DNA of 61,140 nucleotides, taken from positions 31,450 to 92,589 of the forward strand of contig LUJM01000097.1 of assembly GCA_001689415.1 (NCBI GenBank), read 5' to 3'. A program made the translations under genes and the position numbers. Shown piece after piece: positions 51,661 to 60,974 of the stretch. The stretch is from Bacteroidales bacterium M2. Its GTDB lineage: Bacteria; Bacteroidota; Bacteroidia; Bacteroidales; Muribaculaceae. How positions within the stretch are numbered: the first letter of the stretch is position 1; each line of letters begins with the position of its first letter. The notes beneath the pieces are model-generated. The model was not told where the DNA came from. It did not search any database and saw only the letters and a program-made list of their open reading frames with translations.

Positions 51661-52347
51661 ATGGATGCAAAGAAGAGAATACTTGTTGTAGATGATGAGG
51701 AAACTCTCTGCGAAGCATTGAGTTTCAATCTTGAGTCTGAAGGTTACCATGTAGATACGGCCTATAGTGCCGAGGAAGCGTTGTCGCTCACCCTATCGGA
51801 CTATGACCTTGTGCTTCTTGATATCATGCTTGGTGAAATATCGGGTTTGCAACTTGCCCGGATTATGAAATCGAATCCGTCGACCTCGCATGTGCCTATA
51901 ATATTCTGTACCGCAAAGGATTCGGAAGACGACATGATAACCGGACTTGATTCCGGCGGCGATGATTATATCGTGAAACCCTATTCGCTGCGGGCCGTAC
52001 TTGCGAGGATCCGCACTGTGCTCCGCCGCACATCGATATCACAGACAGGTATTGCCTTCGGTGTTTCCTATAAGGGCCTGACCCTGATGCCTGAGAAGAA
52101 GTGCTGCCTGGTCGATGGTATTGAGGTGAAAATGCCGCGAAAGGAATATGAAATCCTGCTGCACCTTCTCACCTATCGCGGCCGGGTTTTTTCGCGTGCT
52201 GAACTGCTCGGCGAGATTTGGCCCGATGAAGTAGTGGTGGTGGATCGCGTTGTCGACGTGAACATCACGCGTATCAGGCAAAAAATCGGCCAGTACGGCA
52301 AGAATATTGTAACGAAGTCGGGGTATGGCTATGTTTTCGTTGAGTAA
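51661..52347 (+). CDS. OmpR/PhoB-type response regulator
   Basis: 228 residues. Receiver domain (1-120) with acidic pocket VVDDEE, phospho-acceptor aspartate in LVLLDIMLGE and VKPYSLRAVLARI; winged-helix DNA-binding domain (130-228) with PRKEYEILLHLLTYRGRVFS and VDRVVDVNITRIRQKIG. It is followed by its sensor kinase and a phosphate transporter, so it is probably the phosphate regulator PhoB or an equivalent. The gene symbol is withheld because orthology cannot be tested here. Confidence 0.9.
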   Translation: MDAKKRILVVDDEETLCEALSFNLESEGYHVDTAYSAEEALSLTLSDYDLVLLDIMLGEISGLQLARIMKSNPSTSHVPIIFCTAKDSEDDMITGLDSGGDDYIVKPYSLRAVLARIRTVLRRTSISQTGIAFGVSYKGLTLMPEKKCCLVDGIEVKMPRKEYEILLHLLTYRGRVFSRAELLGEIWPDEVVVVDRVVDVNITRIRQKIGQYGKNIVTKSGYGYVFVE

Positions 52348-53788
52348 ACTGTCGTATCCGCGAAGGTTGTTTTTATGGCTGCTTACATATTCAGTATTAC
52401 TTGTTGGCAGTTTTGTCGGATTCCAATATCACAGGGAGAAAGAATTCAAGGCCGATGAGATAAATTCGCAGCTGCAGCTTGCAAACATGTATATCCTGAA
52501 AGAGCTGTCGCGAGGCTGCGATGTGTCGCAGGTGAGTCTCAAAGATTTCCACCCTTTCGATGATATAAGGGTAAGCGTGATATCTGACAAAGGCGAGATA
52601 ATATATGATAATGCCCTCGATTTGCTGCCGCAGACCAATCATCTCGACCGCGAGGAAATCAAGAAAGCTATAGCCCACGGGTCGGGATATGCCGTGCGCC
52701 GTCATAGCCAGAGTACTGGCGATTCGTATTTCTACTCTGCCCGAAAGGATGACAATGGTCATATCGTACGAACAGCCGTGCCATATTCGGTGTCGCTGAG
52801 TTCTTTGCTCCAGGCTGACTATACATTCCTGTGGATCATGGGCTTGATTTCGGCAATAATGTGTTTTCTCGGTTTCCTTGCAACGAGGCGGGTCGGGCAA
52901 CATATAACGAGGCTCAAGGATTTTGCCCGGAATGTAGAATCCGGAATCAAGATTTCTGACACCGAACCTTTCCCCCACGACGAACTCGGCGAAATATCTA
53001 ACCATATCGTACGTCTTTATGCTCGTCTTCAGCAGGCCAATGCTGACCGCGACAACGAGCACCGGGCTGCAATTCATTCGCAGCAAGAAAAAGAACGAAT
53101 TAAAAAACAGCTCACAAACAATATAAACCATGAGCTTAAGACCCCTGTGGCATCAATACAGTTGTGTGTGGAAACCATGCTGGCTCACAGGGATATGAGC
53201 GAGGAAAAGCAGCAGCAGTTCTTGCAAAGATGTCTGTCGCATACCGAACGGCTGAAGAGGCTTCTTGCCGATGTGTCACAGATAACGCGAATGGACGAAG
53301 GCGGACGGGCTATTGTAAAAGAGCATCTTGACCTTGGAGAGATTGTGCGTGATGTCCTGGCCGACAAGGAACTAACGGCCAAACACAAGGGTATGGCGGT
53401 TGTGAATGAAATAGTCGAGAATCTTGAGATTACAGGTAACCGCCCTCTACTCGAATCGATATTCGGCAATCTTCTTGACAATTCCATAGCCTACAGCGGT
53501 GGCTCGCGCATATGGATAAAGCTTGTCGGGGCTGACGACGAAAAGATAGCAATATCATTTGCCGACGACGGCGCAGGGGTTTCAGAGGAGCATCTTACGC
53601 GAATTTTCGAGCGCTTTTACCGAATCGACAAAGGTCGCTCGCGAGCTGCCGGAGGCACCGGCCTGGGACTGTCAATTGTCAAAAATGCCGTGCTATTCCA
53701 TGGCGGTGTAATCAGCGCTGAGAATCTTGACTCCGGCGGACTCGCGTTCAGGATTGAATTGCCCCGAAGAGGAGGTATTTCACAATAG
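52325..53788 (+). CDS. Sensor histidine kinase partner of the response regulator
   Basis: 487 residues (a start at residue 3, 52331, is also possible). Two transmembrane helices, LFLWLLTYSVLLVGSFVGF and about 150 residues later FLWIMGLISAIMCFLGFLA, flank a periplasmic sensor part; then a linker, the phosphorylated histidine in NINHELKTPVASIQL, and ATP-binding boxes FGNLLDNSIAYS, FADDGAGVSEE and GGTGLGLSIVKNAV. It overlaps the regulator gene. The PhoR-like role is inferred from the PiT gene downstream. Confidence 0.9.
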   Translation: MAMFSLSKLSYPRRLFLWLLTYSVLLVGSFVGFQYHREKEFKADEINSQLQLANMYILKELSRGCDVSQVSLKDFHPFDDIRVSVISDKGEIIYDNALDLLPQTNHLDREEIKKAIAHGSGYAVRRHSQSTGDSYFYSARKDDNGHIVRTAVPYSVSLSSLLQADYTFLWIMGLISAIMCFLGFLATRRVGQHITRLKDFARNVESGIKISDTEPFPHDELGEISNHIVRLYARLQQANADRDNEHRAAIHSQQEKERIKKQLTNNINHELKTPVASIQLCVETMLAHRDMSEEKQQQFLQRCLSHTERLKRLLADVSQITRMDEGGRAIVKEHLDLGEIVRDVLADKELTAKHKGMAVVNEIVENLEITGNRPLLESIFGNLLDNSIAYSGGSRIWIKLVGADDEKIAISFADDGAGVSEEHLTRIFERFYRIDKGRSRAAGGTGLGLSIVKNAVLFHGGVISAENLDSGGLAFRIELPRRGGISQ

Positions 53789-53826
53789 CTTAAGTTTTAT
53801 GCAATAATTATGCAATGTTTTGTCTG

Positions 53827-53873
53827 TTATTTTGCACACAGCGGTTGCGATGTGGCCGCAGTATGCAAAATAA
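53827..53873 (+). promoter_or_regulatory. Inverted repeat ahead of the phosphate transporter
   Basis: TTATTTTGCA (53827-53836) and TGCAAAATAA (53864-53873) are perfectly complementary, 27 bases apart; the right arm ends 10 bases before the ATG. It could be a regulator-binding site or an mRNA hairpin covering the ribosome-binding region. Confidence 0.5.
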
Positions 53874-53883
53874 TAGATAAAAC

Positions 53884-56142
53884 ATGGAAATAGCATTCCT
53901 TATAGTAGTGATTTTCTTGTTCCTGCTGGCGGTATTCGACTTGTCGGTAGGCGTAGGCAACGATGCCGTAAACTTCCTCAACTCCGCTATAGGCTCTAAG
54001 GCGGCATCGTTCAAACGAGTTCTTTTGGTGGCTTCAGCAGGTGTATTCATAGGCGCTGCGATGAGCAACGGTATGATGGATATCGCGAGGCACGGTATTT
54101 TCAGACCCGAGCATTTCTCGTTCTACGAGCTCATGTGTATATTTATGGCGGTAATGGTTACCGATATCATTTTGCTCGATATTTTCAACTCGCTCGGTAT
54201 GCCGACATCGACAACGGTATCAATGGTGTTCGAACTCCTTGGTGCCTCGTTTATAGTTGCACTGTTTAAAATGTCGGGTGGTATCGACCTTGGGTTAAAC
54301 GACCTGCTAAATACCGAGAAAGCTTTGTCTGTGATTCTTGGTATTTTTCTTTCAGTGGCTATCGCCTTTGTATTCGGCACATTGGTGCAGTTTCTGACCA
54401 GAGTGATTTTCACATTCGAATACCGCAGCCACTTGAAATGGAAAATCGGTATCTTCGGGGGCTTATGTTCTACGGCGATTGTATATTTCCTGTTGATCAA
54501 GGGAACGGTAAACCTCACCTTTATGACCGGCGCAGTGAAAGCATGGATTTCCGACAATACGGCGCTAATCGTGCTGTCGTGCTTCGTTTTCTTTGCACTT
54601 TTGATGCAGCTTTTACACCTACTCAAGATAAATGTGTTGAAGGTGATAGTGTTGCTCGGAACATTCTCGCTCGCAATGGCTTTTGCCGGTAATGACCTTG
54701 TGAATTTTGTCGGCGTACCGCTGAGTGGTCTCGCTTCTTTTCAAGATTATATAGCCAATGGCGGCGGCGACGCTCATGGCTTTACCATGGGCTCGCTGGC
54801 GGCTCCATCGGAAACACCGGTGTATTATCTCATTAGTGCCGGGCTTATCATGGTGGTGTCGTTAACTACCTCGGGCAAGGTGCGTAATGTGACAAATACG
54901 GCCATAGGGCTGAGTTCGCAGCAGGCTGGTGACGAGATGTTTGGCTCGTCGCGTATCGCCCGACGGCTTGTGCGGTGGTCGATGTCGGCTTTGGCGTTTG
55001 TGCGCAAGCACACCCCGATGCCGCTGCGGCGGTGGTTCAATTCGCGCTTCGATACCGACAAAAGCATTATCGAGCAAGGTGCGGCATTCGACCTGCTAAG
55101 GGCGTCGGTCAACCTTGTCCTTGCCGGAGTGCTCATTGCTATCGGAACGTCGCTCAAACTGCCTTTGTCAACCACCTTTGTTACCTTTATGGTTGCCATG
55201 GGCACTTCGCTTGCCGACAGGGCTTGGGGCCGGGAAAGCGCAGTATTCAGAGTCACCGGCGTGATATCGGTAATCGGCGGCTGGTTTATTACAGCCGGGG
55301 CGGCATTTATTGGCGCAGGGTTGATAGTGGCATTGATGTATGTGGGCGGTCAATGGGCGATGCTGGCATTGGCTGTGCTGACACTCGGACTCATAATAAG
55401 GAATAACCGCCGCTTCAACAAACGCAAGAAAGCCGAGGACGGCGATGTGTTGTTCCAGACTATTCTGACAACTAATGACAAAGACAAGCTGTGGTCGCTT
55501 ATGTTTCTGTATATCAATGAGCAGCAAGGCCAGTTCATGCAATTTGCCCGAGGCCGTTTCTCCGAGATTAGCAATGCTTTTGCCACCGACAATGCCGCAA
55601 TGCTGGCAAAAAATGAGTCGGCCCTGCTCAGAAACAAGGCTGTACTCAAGAATGCCAGTCGCAAGGAGACGATATGCCTGCGGATGCTGCCAAAAGATAC
55701 GGCAATCGAAAAGAGTACATGGTTTTATCTGTCGAATAACTGCTGCATGGGTATGCTCTACAATCTGCTGCGAATAAACGAAGTTTGCAAGGAGCATGTA
55801 GATAATAATTTCTTACCTCTGCCATCGAAGTTTCTCAGCCGCTACGAGTCGCTTCGCCGCAGTGTAGTTGCGGTGTTCGATTCTACGCTGGTCTTGCTCG
55901 AGAGCGGCGATACCGACGTGGCTGCACCGCTGCGATGTGAGTGCGATAAGCTCAAAGATCAGATTTCGGCCACCTATCACAGTGCACAACGGCAGTTGAG
56001 AGACTGCGATCAATCGGAGATGTCGGTGCTATATGTGTATATCAATGTGCTGCAGGAGATGCAGGAATTGGTGTCGGGTATTCGCAAGTATGCCCGGGCC
56101 TATGCCAAGCTTATCAATCCGGGCTTTACTTCGCGTGGTTAA
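53884..56142 (+). CDS. PiT-type inorganic phosphate transporter with PhoU-like C-terminal domain
   Basis: 752 residues. The PHO4/PiT repeat signature GVGNDAVNFLNSAIGSKAA occurs near the start and its counterpart FAGNDLVNFVGVPLSGL in the second half. About ten transmembrane segments are spread over residues 1-500. The C-terminal 210 residues are helical and resemble PhoU, an arrangement seen in Bacteroidota. It imports phosphate with a cation. Close after a two-component pair. Confidence 0.9.
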   Translation: MEIAFLIVVIFLFLLAVFDLSVGVGNDAVNFLNSAIGSKAASFKRVLLVASAGVFIGAAMSNGMMDIARHGIFRPEHFSFYELMCIFMAVMVTDIILLDIFNSLGMPTSTTVSMVFELLGASFIVALFKMSGGIDLGLNDLLNTEKALSVILGIFLSVAIAFVFGTLVQFLTRVIFTFEYRSHLKWKIGIFGGLCSTAIVYFLLIKGTVNLTFMTGAVKAWISDNTALIVLSCFVFFALLMQLLHLLKINVLKVIVLLGTFSLAMAFAGNDLVNFVGVPLSGLASFQDYIANGGGDAHGFTMGSLAAPSETPVYYLISAGLIMVVSLTTSGKVRNVTNTAIGLSSQQAGDEMFGSSRIARRLVRWSMSALAFVRKHTPMPLRRWFNSRFDTDKSIIEQGAAFDLLRASVNLVLAGVLIAIGTSLKLPLSTTFVTFMVAMGTSLADRAWGRESAVFRVTGVISVIGGWFITAGAAFIGAGLIVALMYVGGQWAMLALAVLTLGLIIRNNRRFNKRKKAEDGDVLFQTILTTNDKDKLWSLMFLYINEQQGQFMQFARGRFSEISNAFATDNAAMLAKNESALLRNKAVLKNASRKETICLRMLPKDTAIEKSTWFYLSNNCCMGMLYNLLRINEVCKEHVDNNFLPLPSKFLSRYESLRRSVVAVFDSTLVLLESGDTDVAAPLRCECDKLKDQISATYHSAQRQLRDCDQSEMSVLYVYINVLQEMQELVSGIRKYARAYAKLINPGFTSRG

Positions 56143-56180
56143 GAAAAAAAGGCCCGGCAAGGTATTGTCCTCGTCGGGCC
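56143..56180 (-). terminator. Terminator between the PiT gene and the thioredoxin-fold lipoprotein
   Basis: GGCCCGGC (56151-56158) pairs with GTCGGGCC (56173-56180). On the minus strand it is followed by a run of T (AAGAAAAAAA on the plus strand), so it mainly serves the minus-strand run. Confidence 0.75.
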
Positions 56181-56202
56181 TCTATGACGGTTGTCAGTGG
56201 TT

Positions 56203-57282
56203 TCAGAAATACTTTGCCACTTTGCTTGAAAGCTCGGAGGGGTCTTCGATGCGTTCGATAAGGTCGCCTTTGCTATTGATGATGTAGAATAGGGGCAGAA
56301 CGCCTACATTATAGTTCACCAGCACTGTGTTGCCGTCGGAGGGTGCGTTCCATACCGATACCCATGGCAGGTTGCGAGCTGCTTCGCGCCATGTTACTTC
56401 GTTGGCATCGAATGCTATCTGATAGATTTCGAGGCCTTTGGAGTGATGTTTCGTGTATACCTCATTGAGTATAGAATTGACGGCCGGTGAATTGGGGTGC
56501 TCGAAGGTGGTGAAGTTGAGCACCACGGTTTTGCCCTTGGCCAATTCTGTAAGCGATTGTTTCTGACCGCGAGAGTCGTAGCGTTCGATTTCAAAGAAAC
56601 TCGTTTCGGGCACCTCGATTATAGGCTGGAACTCCTCGGGGAGTTTGCCGAGTGCGCGGCGGCCTTCGAAATATGCTTTGTTTACCACCTGACCGCGTGG
56701 GTCCTGGGGGCGGTACATAGAGTAGAGCTGAGCCACGGCGCCGTATGCCCTGTTGCCAAGGTTATCGTTGGGGTCGAAAAGGGCTTTACCGGCAAGCGAT
56801 TTGCCCAGGGTGTAGTAGGCTACGATGCCGGTTGTGTCGGTAGTGATGATATTGATGAGTTGGCGGCGTAAGTCGTCGGCATCGGCTGTGTTAGCAACTA
56901 TGCTGTCGATGTGGCCAACGCGCTCGGCGATGTATGTGCCCGAAAGCTTGTGGCCTGTGCCGAAATTGTTGGCCGAGGCCGACAAGGCTACGTGGTCTAC
57001 GCTGTCGATAGGGAAATATACGCTGCCTTTGCCGGGGATAGTGAGCCTGAGTATGTCCTGGCCGCTGTAGGGAGCTTCGGCATTGTATTCGAAGTCACCG
57101 TTGGAGCCCACTTCGAGCGAGTCGATTAGGAACCAATGGCCTGCGTTGTTGGCTTCAATAGCCATTTTAGTGCCTTGTGCGGCATCGGCGATATTGCCTT
57201 TGATGCCCCAGCCTTTGTGGTTGGAGCAGCTGCAGCAGAGCATCATGCCGAGGCCTGCGACGATGATTGATTGTAATTTCAT
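56203..57282 (-). CDS. Thioredoxin-fold lipoprotein without redox cysteines (DUF4369-like N-terminus)
   Basis: 359 residues with a lipoprotein signal (lipobox LCCSC, lipid on Cys19). An N-terminal DUF4369-like beta domain (WGIKGNIADAAQGTKMAIEA, GHWFLIDSLEV) is followed by helices and a TlpA/thioredoxin-like domain (KGKTVVLNFTTFEHPNSPAV, NVGVLPLFYIINSKGDLIER). The place of the CxxC active site reads EHPNSP, so it cannot do disulfide chemistry. It starts by overlapping the HIT gene by 4 bases. Confidence 0.85.
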   Translation of the reverse strand: MKLQSIIVAGLGMMLCCSCSNHKGWGIKGNIADAAQGTKMAIEANNAGHWFLIDSLEVGSNGDFEYNAEAPYSGQDILRLTIPGKGSVYFPIDSVDHVALSASANNFGTGHKLSGTYIAERVGHIDSIVANTADADDLRRQLINIITTDTTGIVAYYTLGKSLAGKALFDPNDNLGNRAYGAVAQLYSMYRPQDPRGQVVNKAYFEGRRALGKLPEEFQPIIEVPETSFFEIERYDSRGQKQSLTELAKGKTVVLNFTTFEHPNSPAVNSILNEVYTKHHSKGLEIYQIAFDANEVTWREAARNLPWVSVWNAPSDGNTVLVNYNVGVLPLFYIINSKGDLIERIEDPSELSSKVAKYF

Positions 57283-57677
57283 GCCTGTTCGAATTTTTCT
57301 GAAATGGCTTTGGCAATCTCGGCCATGCGCTCAGGGCTTAGGCTGAGTTTTTTGTGGAAGTCTACGTCGGCCTCGCTGTTGATCGGAATCAGGTGTATGT
57401 GGGCATGTGGTACCTCGAGACCAAGCACTGCCTCGGCGATGCGCTTGCAGGGCATTGCCTGGCGCAGTGCCACGGCAACGCGGCGGGCGAAAAGCTCCAA
57501 GGATACATATTCATTCTCGGGAAGGTCGAAAAGGTAGTCGACCTCGTGCTTGGGCACTACCAACACATGGCCTTCGCCTACAGGGTTGATGTCGAGGAAG
57601 GCGTAGTTGTTTTCGTCTTCGGCAACGCGGTACGAAGGTATCTCGCCGGCTATTATGCGCGAAAAGATTGATGCCAT
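57279..57677 (-). CDS. HIT family nucleotide-binding hydrolase
   Basis: 132 residues. IFSRIIAGEIPSYRVAEDEN at the start and the histidine triad VPHAHIHLIPI near residue 92. HIT proteins of this kind act as adenosine phosphoramidases (Hint type). Between greA and the thioredoxin-fold lipoprotein, all closely spaced. Confidence 0.93.
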   Translation of the reverse strand: MASIFSRIIAGEIPSYRVAEDENNYAFLDINPVGEGHVLVVPKHEVDYLFDLPENEYVSLELFARRVAVALRQAMPCKRIAEAVLGLEVPHAHIHLIPINSEADVDFHKKLSLSPERMAEIAKAISEKFEQA

Positions 57678-57678
57678 A

Positions 57679-58149
57679 TCAAAGACCGATTTCGAGGATT
57701 TCGAAACGCATCACGCCGGCGGGAACGGTGATGTCAACAATATCGCCGAGCTTGTGACCGAGGAGGCCGCGGGCAATGGGGGTGCTGATAGCGATTTTCT
57801 TGGCACGGGTGTCGGCCTCGCTGTCGGCTACGATTGTGTATTCCATTTCGCTGCCGGTGTCTACATTGCGCATGCGTACACGGCTGAGAAGCTGTATTTC
57901 GTCGGTGGTGAGCTTGCTTTCGTCGATGATGCGTGCGTTGGCAACGAGTTCTTTGAGCTGGGCTATCTTCATTTCGAGCAGACCCTGTGCCTCTTTGGCG
58001 GCATCATATTCGGCGTTTTCGCTCAAGTCGCCCTTGTCGCGGGCTTCGGCGATTGCGCGGCTGATTTCGGGGCGCTTCACGGTTTCCATGTAGTTGAGCT
58101 CTTCCATTTTGCGGTCGTAGCCCTCTTTGGTCATATAGGTTATAGCCAT
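57679..58149 (-). CDS. greA: Transcription elongation factor GreA
   Basis: 156 residues from MAITYMTKEGYDRKM; the upstream in-frame ATG adds 15 residues unlike the family. An N-terminal coiled coil with acidic tip (SRAIAEARDKGDLSENAEYD) enters the RNA polymerase secondary channel, and the C-terminal domain has ISTPIARGLLGHKLGD. It rescues backtracked polymerase. Confidence 0.95.
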   Translation of the reverse strand: MAITYMTKEGYDRKMEELNYMETVKRPEISRAIAEARDKGDLSENAEYDAAKEAQGLLEMKIAQLKELVANARIIDESKLTTDEIQLLSRVRMRNVDTGSEMEYTIVADSEADTRAKKIAISTPIARGLLGHKLGDIVDITVPAGVMRFEILEIGL

Positions 58150-58250
58150 AGTTGTCAGTTTTTTATGCAGTAAAAAAGAAAGAAGCCCGTACATCGCCTT
58201 GCGGCGGTCGAGTCCTCTTTTATATTAATGTGTCATTTGTTTTACGGATG

Positions 58251-58258
58251 CAAAGTTA
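58251..58258 (-). promoter_or_regulatory. -7 element (TAACTTTG) for greA run
   Basis: TAACTTTG on the minus strand lies about 100 bases before greA. The nearest TTTG is 15 bases away, a little short. Confidence 0.4.
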
Positions 58259-58330
58259 GCCACTTTTTTATTGCAAACGTTTATTGTTTTCTTAATAAAG
58301 GTTAAAAATAGTTATTCGACAGAAAACAAC

Positions 58331-58364
58331 GGTCTGATTGGACGCATGTAGCGACAATCAGACC
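58331..58364 (-). terminator. Terminator of the tRNA-Leu gene
   Basis: A perfect 10-base stem, GGTCTGATTG (58331-58340) with CAATCAGACC (58355-58364). On the minus strand it is followed by TTGTTTTC. Confidence 0.8.
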
Positions 58365-58372
58365 GGATGTTG

Positions 58373-58456
58373 TGCCCCAAGCGGGACTCGAACCCGCACA
58401 GCCGTAATGGCCAAGGGATTTTAAGTCCCTCGTGTCTACCATTCCACCATCAGGGC
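58373..58456 (-). tRNA. tRNA-Leu, anticodon UAA
   Basis: 84 bases on the minus strand, with a long variable arm as in class II tRNAs. The acceptor stem begins GCCCTGA and ends TTGGGGC with two G:U pairs. The anticodon arm contains GGGACTTAAAATCCC, giving anticodon TAA. The T arm is GCGGGTTCGAGTCCCGC. CCA is not encoded. Confidence 0.93.
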
Positions 58457-58483
58457 AGCCTTGGTGCTGCAAAGTTAGCAATT

Positions 58484-58515
58484 TTTGTTGATATGACAAA
58501 AAATGATTAATTTTG
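58484..58515 (+). promoter_or_regulatory. Promoter of the penicillin-binding protein gene
   Basis: TTTG (58484-58487), a 20-base spacer and TAATTTTG (58508-58515) match the consensus. The in-frame ATG at 58503 would lie within the promoter, so the start at 58539 is preferred. Confidence 0.7.
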
Positions 58516-58538
58516 TCATAAAATTTTTTTTCGGAACA

Positions 58539-60923
58539 ATGACTTCTAAAACTCAAGATACTGTCCGTCGGGCCCGAAAACCATGGGTCGGGAGTGCTAT
58601 AAAGTGGCTGTGGATTTGCTTTGTGGCGTTTGTGCTGCTTTCCGCTGCGTTTTTCGTGATGGTATACAATGGCGTAATCGGATATATGCCGCCTATCGAG
58701 GAACTGAAGAATCCCCAGGATAAATTTGCTTCGGTAATATATACTTCCGACGGCGAGGAGCTCGGGCGCTACTTCCGCAATACCGGTAACCGCGTCTACG
58801 CCGATTTTGATGAGATTTCGCCAAATGTGGTTGATGCCCTGATTGCTACTGAGGATGCCCGCTTCAACGATCATTCCGGTATCGATGTCAAGGCTGTGGC
58901 GCGTGCGATTCTCAAGACTGTAGTGCTGAGGCAAAAGAACGCTGGCGGTGGTTCGACAATCACACAGCAGCTTGCCAAGCAGTTGTATACACCGCCAAGC
59001 CGAGGATTTATGTCGCGTGCTGTGCAGAAGCCTATCGAATGGATGATCGCTATCAAGCTTGAACGTTTTTATTCGAAGGAGGAGATACTGAAGATGTACC
59101 TCAACCAGTTCGACTTCCTCTATAATGCCGTGGGTATCAAATCGGCTGCGAAAGTATATTTCAACAAGGATGCCGCCGATCTCGATACTCTCGAGGCTGC
59201 GACTCTGGTGGGAATGGTGAAAAACCCGTCCTATTTCAACCCTGTGCGACATCCCGAACGTACTCGCGACAGGCGAAATGTGGTGCTCGACCAGATGTAT
59301 AAGGCCGGCATGCTGTCGGAGTCGGAACGAAATGAATTGCAGTCGCGTCCGCTGGCGCTTGACTTTCAGAGGGTTGACCATAAGGAAGGTCTTGCCCCGT
59401 ATTTCCGCGAGGAACTTCGCCGCATACTTACGGCAAAGCGCCCGGAGCGCTCGGCATATCCTTCGTGGGATACACAGCGATTCCTCGACGACTCGGTGGC
59501 ATGGGCTTTGAACCCGCTTTACGGCTGGATTGAAAAGACTCGCAAGCCCGACGGTACTAAGTACGATTTATACAACGATGGATTAAAGATATATACGGCA
59601 ATCGATTCGCGTATGCAGCGTTATGCTGAGGAGGCTGTTGTGGAGCATCTTGCTTCGTTGCAGAAGCAGTTCTTCCGCGAAAAACGAGGCTCGAACGCCG
59701 CGCCGTATACCTCGAACCGTGGCGAACTTTCCGACGATATGCGCAAAAGGCTTATTCGCAATGCTATGAAGCAGAGCGAACGTGGCCGTGTCGCTCGAAT
59801 GGCCGGATTGTCGGAGGAGGAACTGAAAAGGCAGTTCGACACTCCGACCGAGATGACGGTATTCAGCTACGAGGGGCCCATTGATACTGTGATGACTCCG
59901 ATGGACTCAATGCTGTATACAAAATCGTTCCTTAGGGCCGGGTTTATGTCAATGGAGCCGACTACCGGTTTTGTCAAGGCGTATGTCGGAGGTCCCGATT
60001 TCCATTTCTTCCAGTATGATATGGTATCGACAGGCCGCCGCCAGATTGGTTCGACTATCAAGCCATTCCTTTATACTTATGCCTTTGAAACCGATGAGTT
60101 CACGCCTTGCTCTGAACTTCTCAACGAGCAACCTACACTCTACTACGAAAGTGGCCGTATATGGCAGCCGCGCAACTCGGGCAAGGCTCGTGTCGGCGAA
60201 ATGGTCGACCTCAGGTGGGCCTTGACAAACTCTAACAACTGGATTTCGGCCCGTATCATGGACCGCCTCAGCCCGGCAGAGCTTGTAAAGAGGATGCATA
60301 GCTACGGCATTAATGCCAAGTTGCCCGCGGTGAAGTCGCTCTGTCTCGGCCCTGCTGAGGTGTCGGTCAAAGAAATGGTGACTGCATACAGCGCATTTGC
60401 AAACAAAGGTATGCGTTCTGACCCGATTTTTGTAACGGCTATTGCCGATGCAAACGGAAATGTGATCAGCGATTTTGCTCCATCGCAAATGGAGGTTATT
60501 ACCCTTAAGGGCTACTACCGTATATTATCTGTGCTTCTCAATGTCGTCGACAGCGGTACCGGCAACCGTCTGCGCCGTGCTCCGTTTAACATTACCGCGC
60601 AAATGGGAGGCAAGACCGGTACAACTAACGACAATGCCGACGGCTGGTTTATGGCATTTACGCCCGACCTTGTCAGTGGCACATGGGTAGGCGGCGAGGA
60701 ACGATATATTCACTTTAATAATATGGCACAGGGTCAGGGTGCGTCGATGGCATTACCTATATATGGTAAATATATATCGAAGGTCTATGCCGACCCCGAG
60801 CTGCATTATTCGCAGCAGAGCAGATTCGAATTCCCCGCTGGACTGAATCTGTGCGAAGGTGAAGTCGGCGCCTCCGAGGAAGAAGAAACCATAGAGGAGA
60901 CTATCTCGGGTGCATTCGATTGA
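58539..60923 (+). CDS. Penicillin-binding protein 1A
   Basis: 794 residues from MTSKTQDTVRRARKPW. One transmembrane helix (WLWICFVAFVLLSAAFFVMV), a GT51 glycosyltransferase domain (ATEDARFNDHSGID, GGGSTITQQLAKQL) and a transpeptidase domain with the three active-site motifs: STIK (GSTIKPFLYTYAF), SNN (TNSNNWISARI) and KTG (GGKTGTTNDNADGW). It polymerises and cross-links peptidoglycan. The acidic C-terminus (EEEETIEETISG) is short. A terminator follows. Confidence 0.95.
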   Translation: MTSKTQDTVRRARKPWVGSAIKWLWICFVAFVLLSAAFFVMVYNGVIGYMPPIEELKNPQDKFASVIYTSDGEELGRYFRNTGNRVYADFDEISPNVVDALIATEDARFNDHSGIDVKAVARAILKTVVLRQKNAGGGSTITQQLAKQLYTPPSRGFMSRAVQKPIEWMIAIKLERFYSKEEILKMYLNQFDFLYNAVGIKSAAKVYFNKDAADLDTLEAATLVGMVKNPSYFNPVRHPERTRDRRNVVLDQMYKAGMLSESERNELQSRPLALDFQRVDHKEGLAPYFREELRRILTAKRPERSAYPSWDTQRFLDDSVAWALNPLYGWIEKTRKPDGTKYDLYNDGLKIYTAIDSRMQRYAEEAVVEHLASLQKQFFREKRGSNAAPYTSNRGELSDDMRKRLIRNAMKQSERGRVARMAGLSEEELKRQFDTPTEMTVFSYEGPIDTVMTPMDSMLYTKSFLRAGFMSMEPTTGFVKAYVGGPDFHFFQYDMVSTGRRQIGSTIKPFLYTYAFETDEFTPCSELLNEQPTLYYESGRIWQPRNSGKARVGEMVDLRWALTNSNNWISARIMDRLSPAELVKRMHSYGINAKLPAVKSLCLGPAEVSVKEMVTAYSAFANKGMRSDPIFVTAIADANGNVISDFAPSQMEVITLKGYYRILSVLLNVVDSGTGNRLRRAPFNITAQMGGKTGTTNDNADGWFMAFTPDLVSGTWVGGEERYIHFNNMAQGQGASMALPIYGKYISKVYADPELHYSQQSRFEFPAGLNLCEGEVGASEEEETIEETISGAFD

Positions 60924-60942
60924 TGCAAACAGTACCAAATCT

Positions 60943-60974
60943 CGTATGGCCGTCGGAATTCTGACGGCCATACG
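60943..60974 (+). terminator. Terminator after the penicillin-binding protein gene
   Basis: CGTATGGCCGTC (60943-60954) and GACGGCCATACG (60963-60974) form a perfect 12-base stem. The remaining 166 bases of the window hold nothing I can support. Confidence 0.75.
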
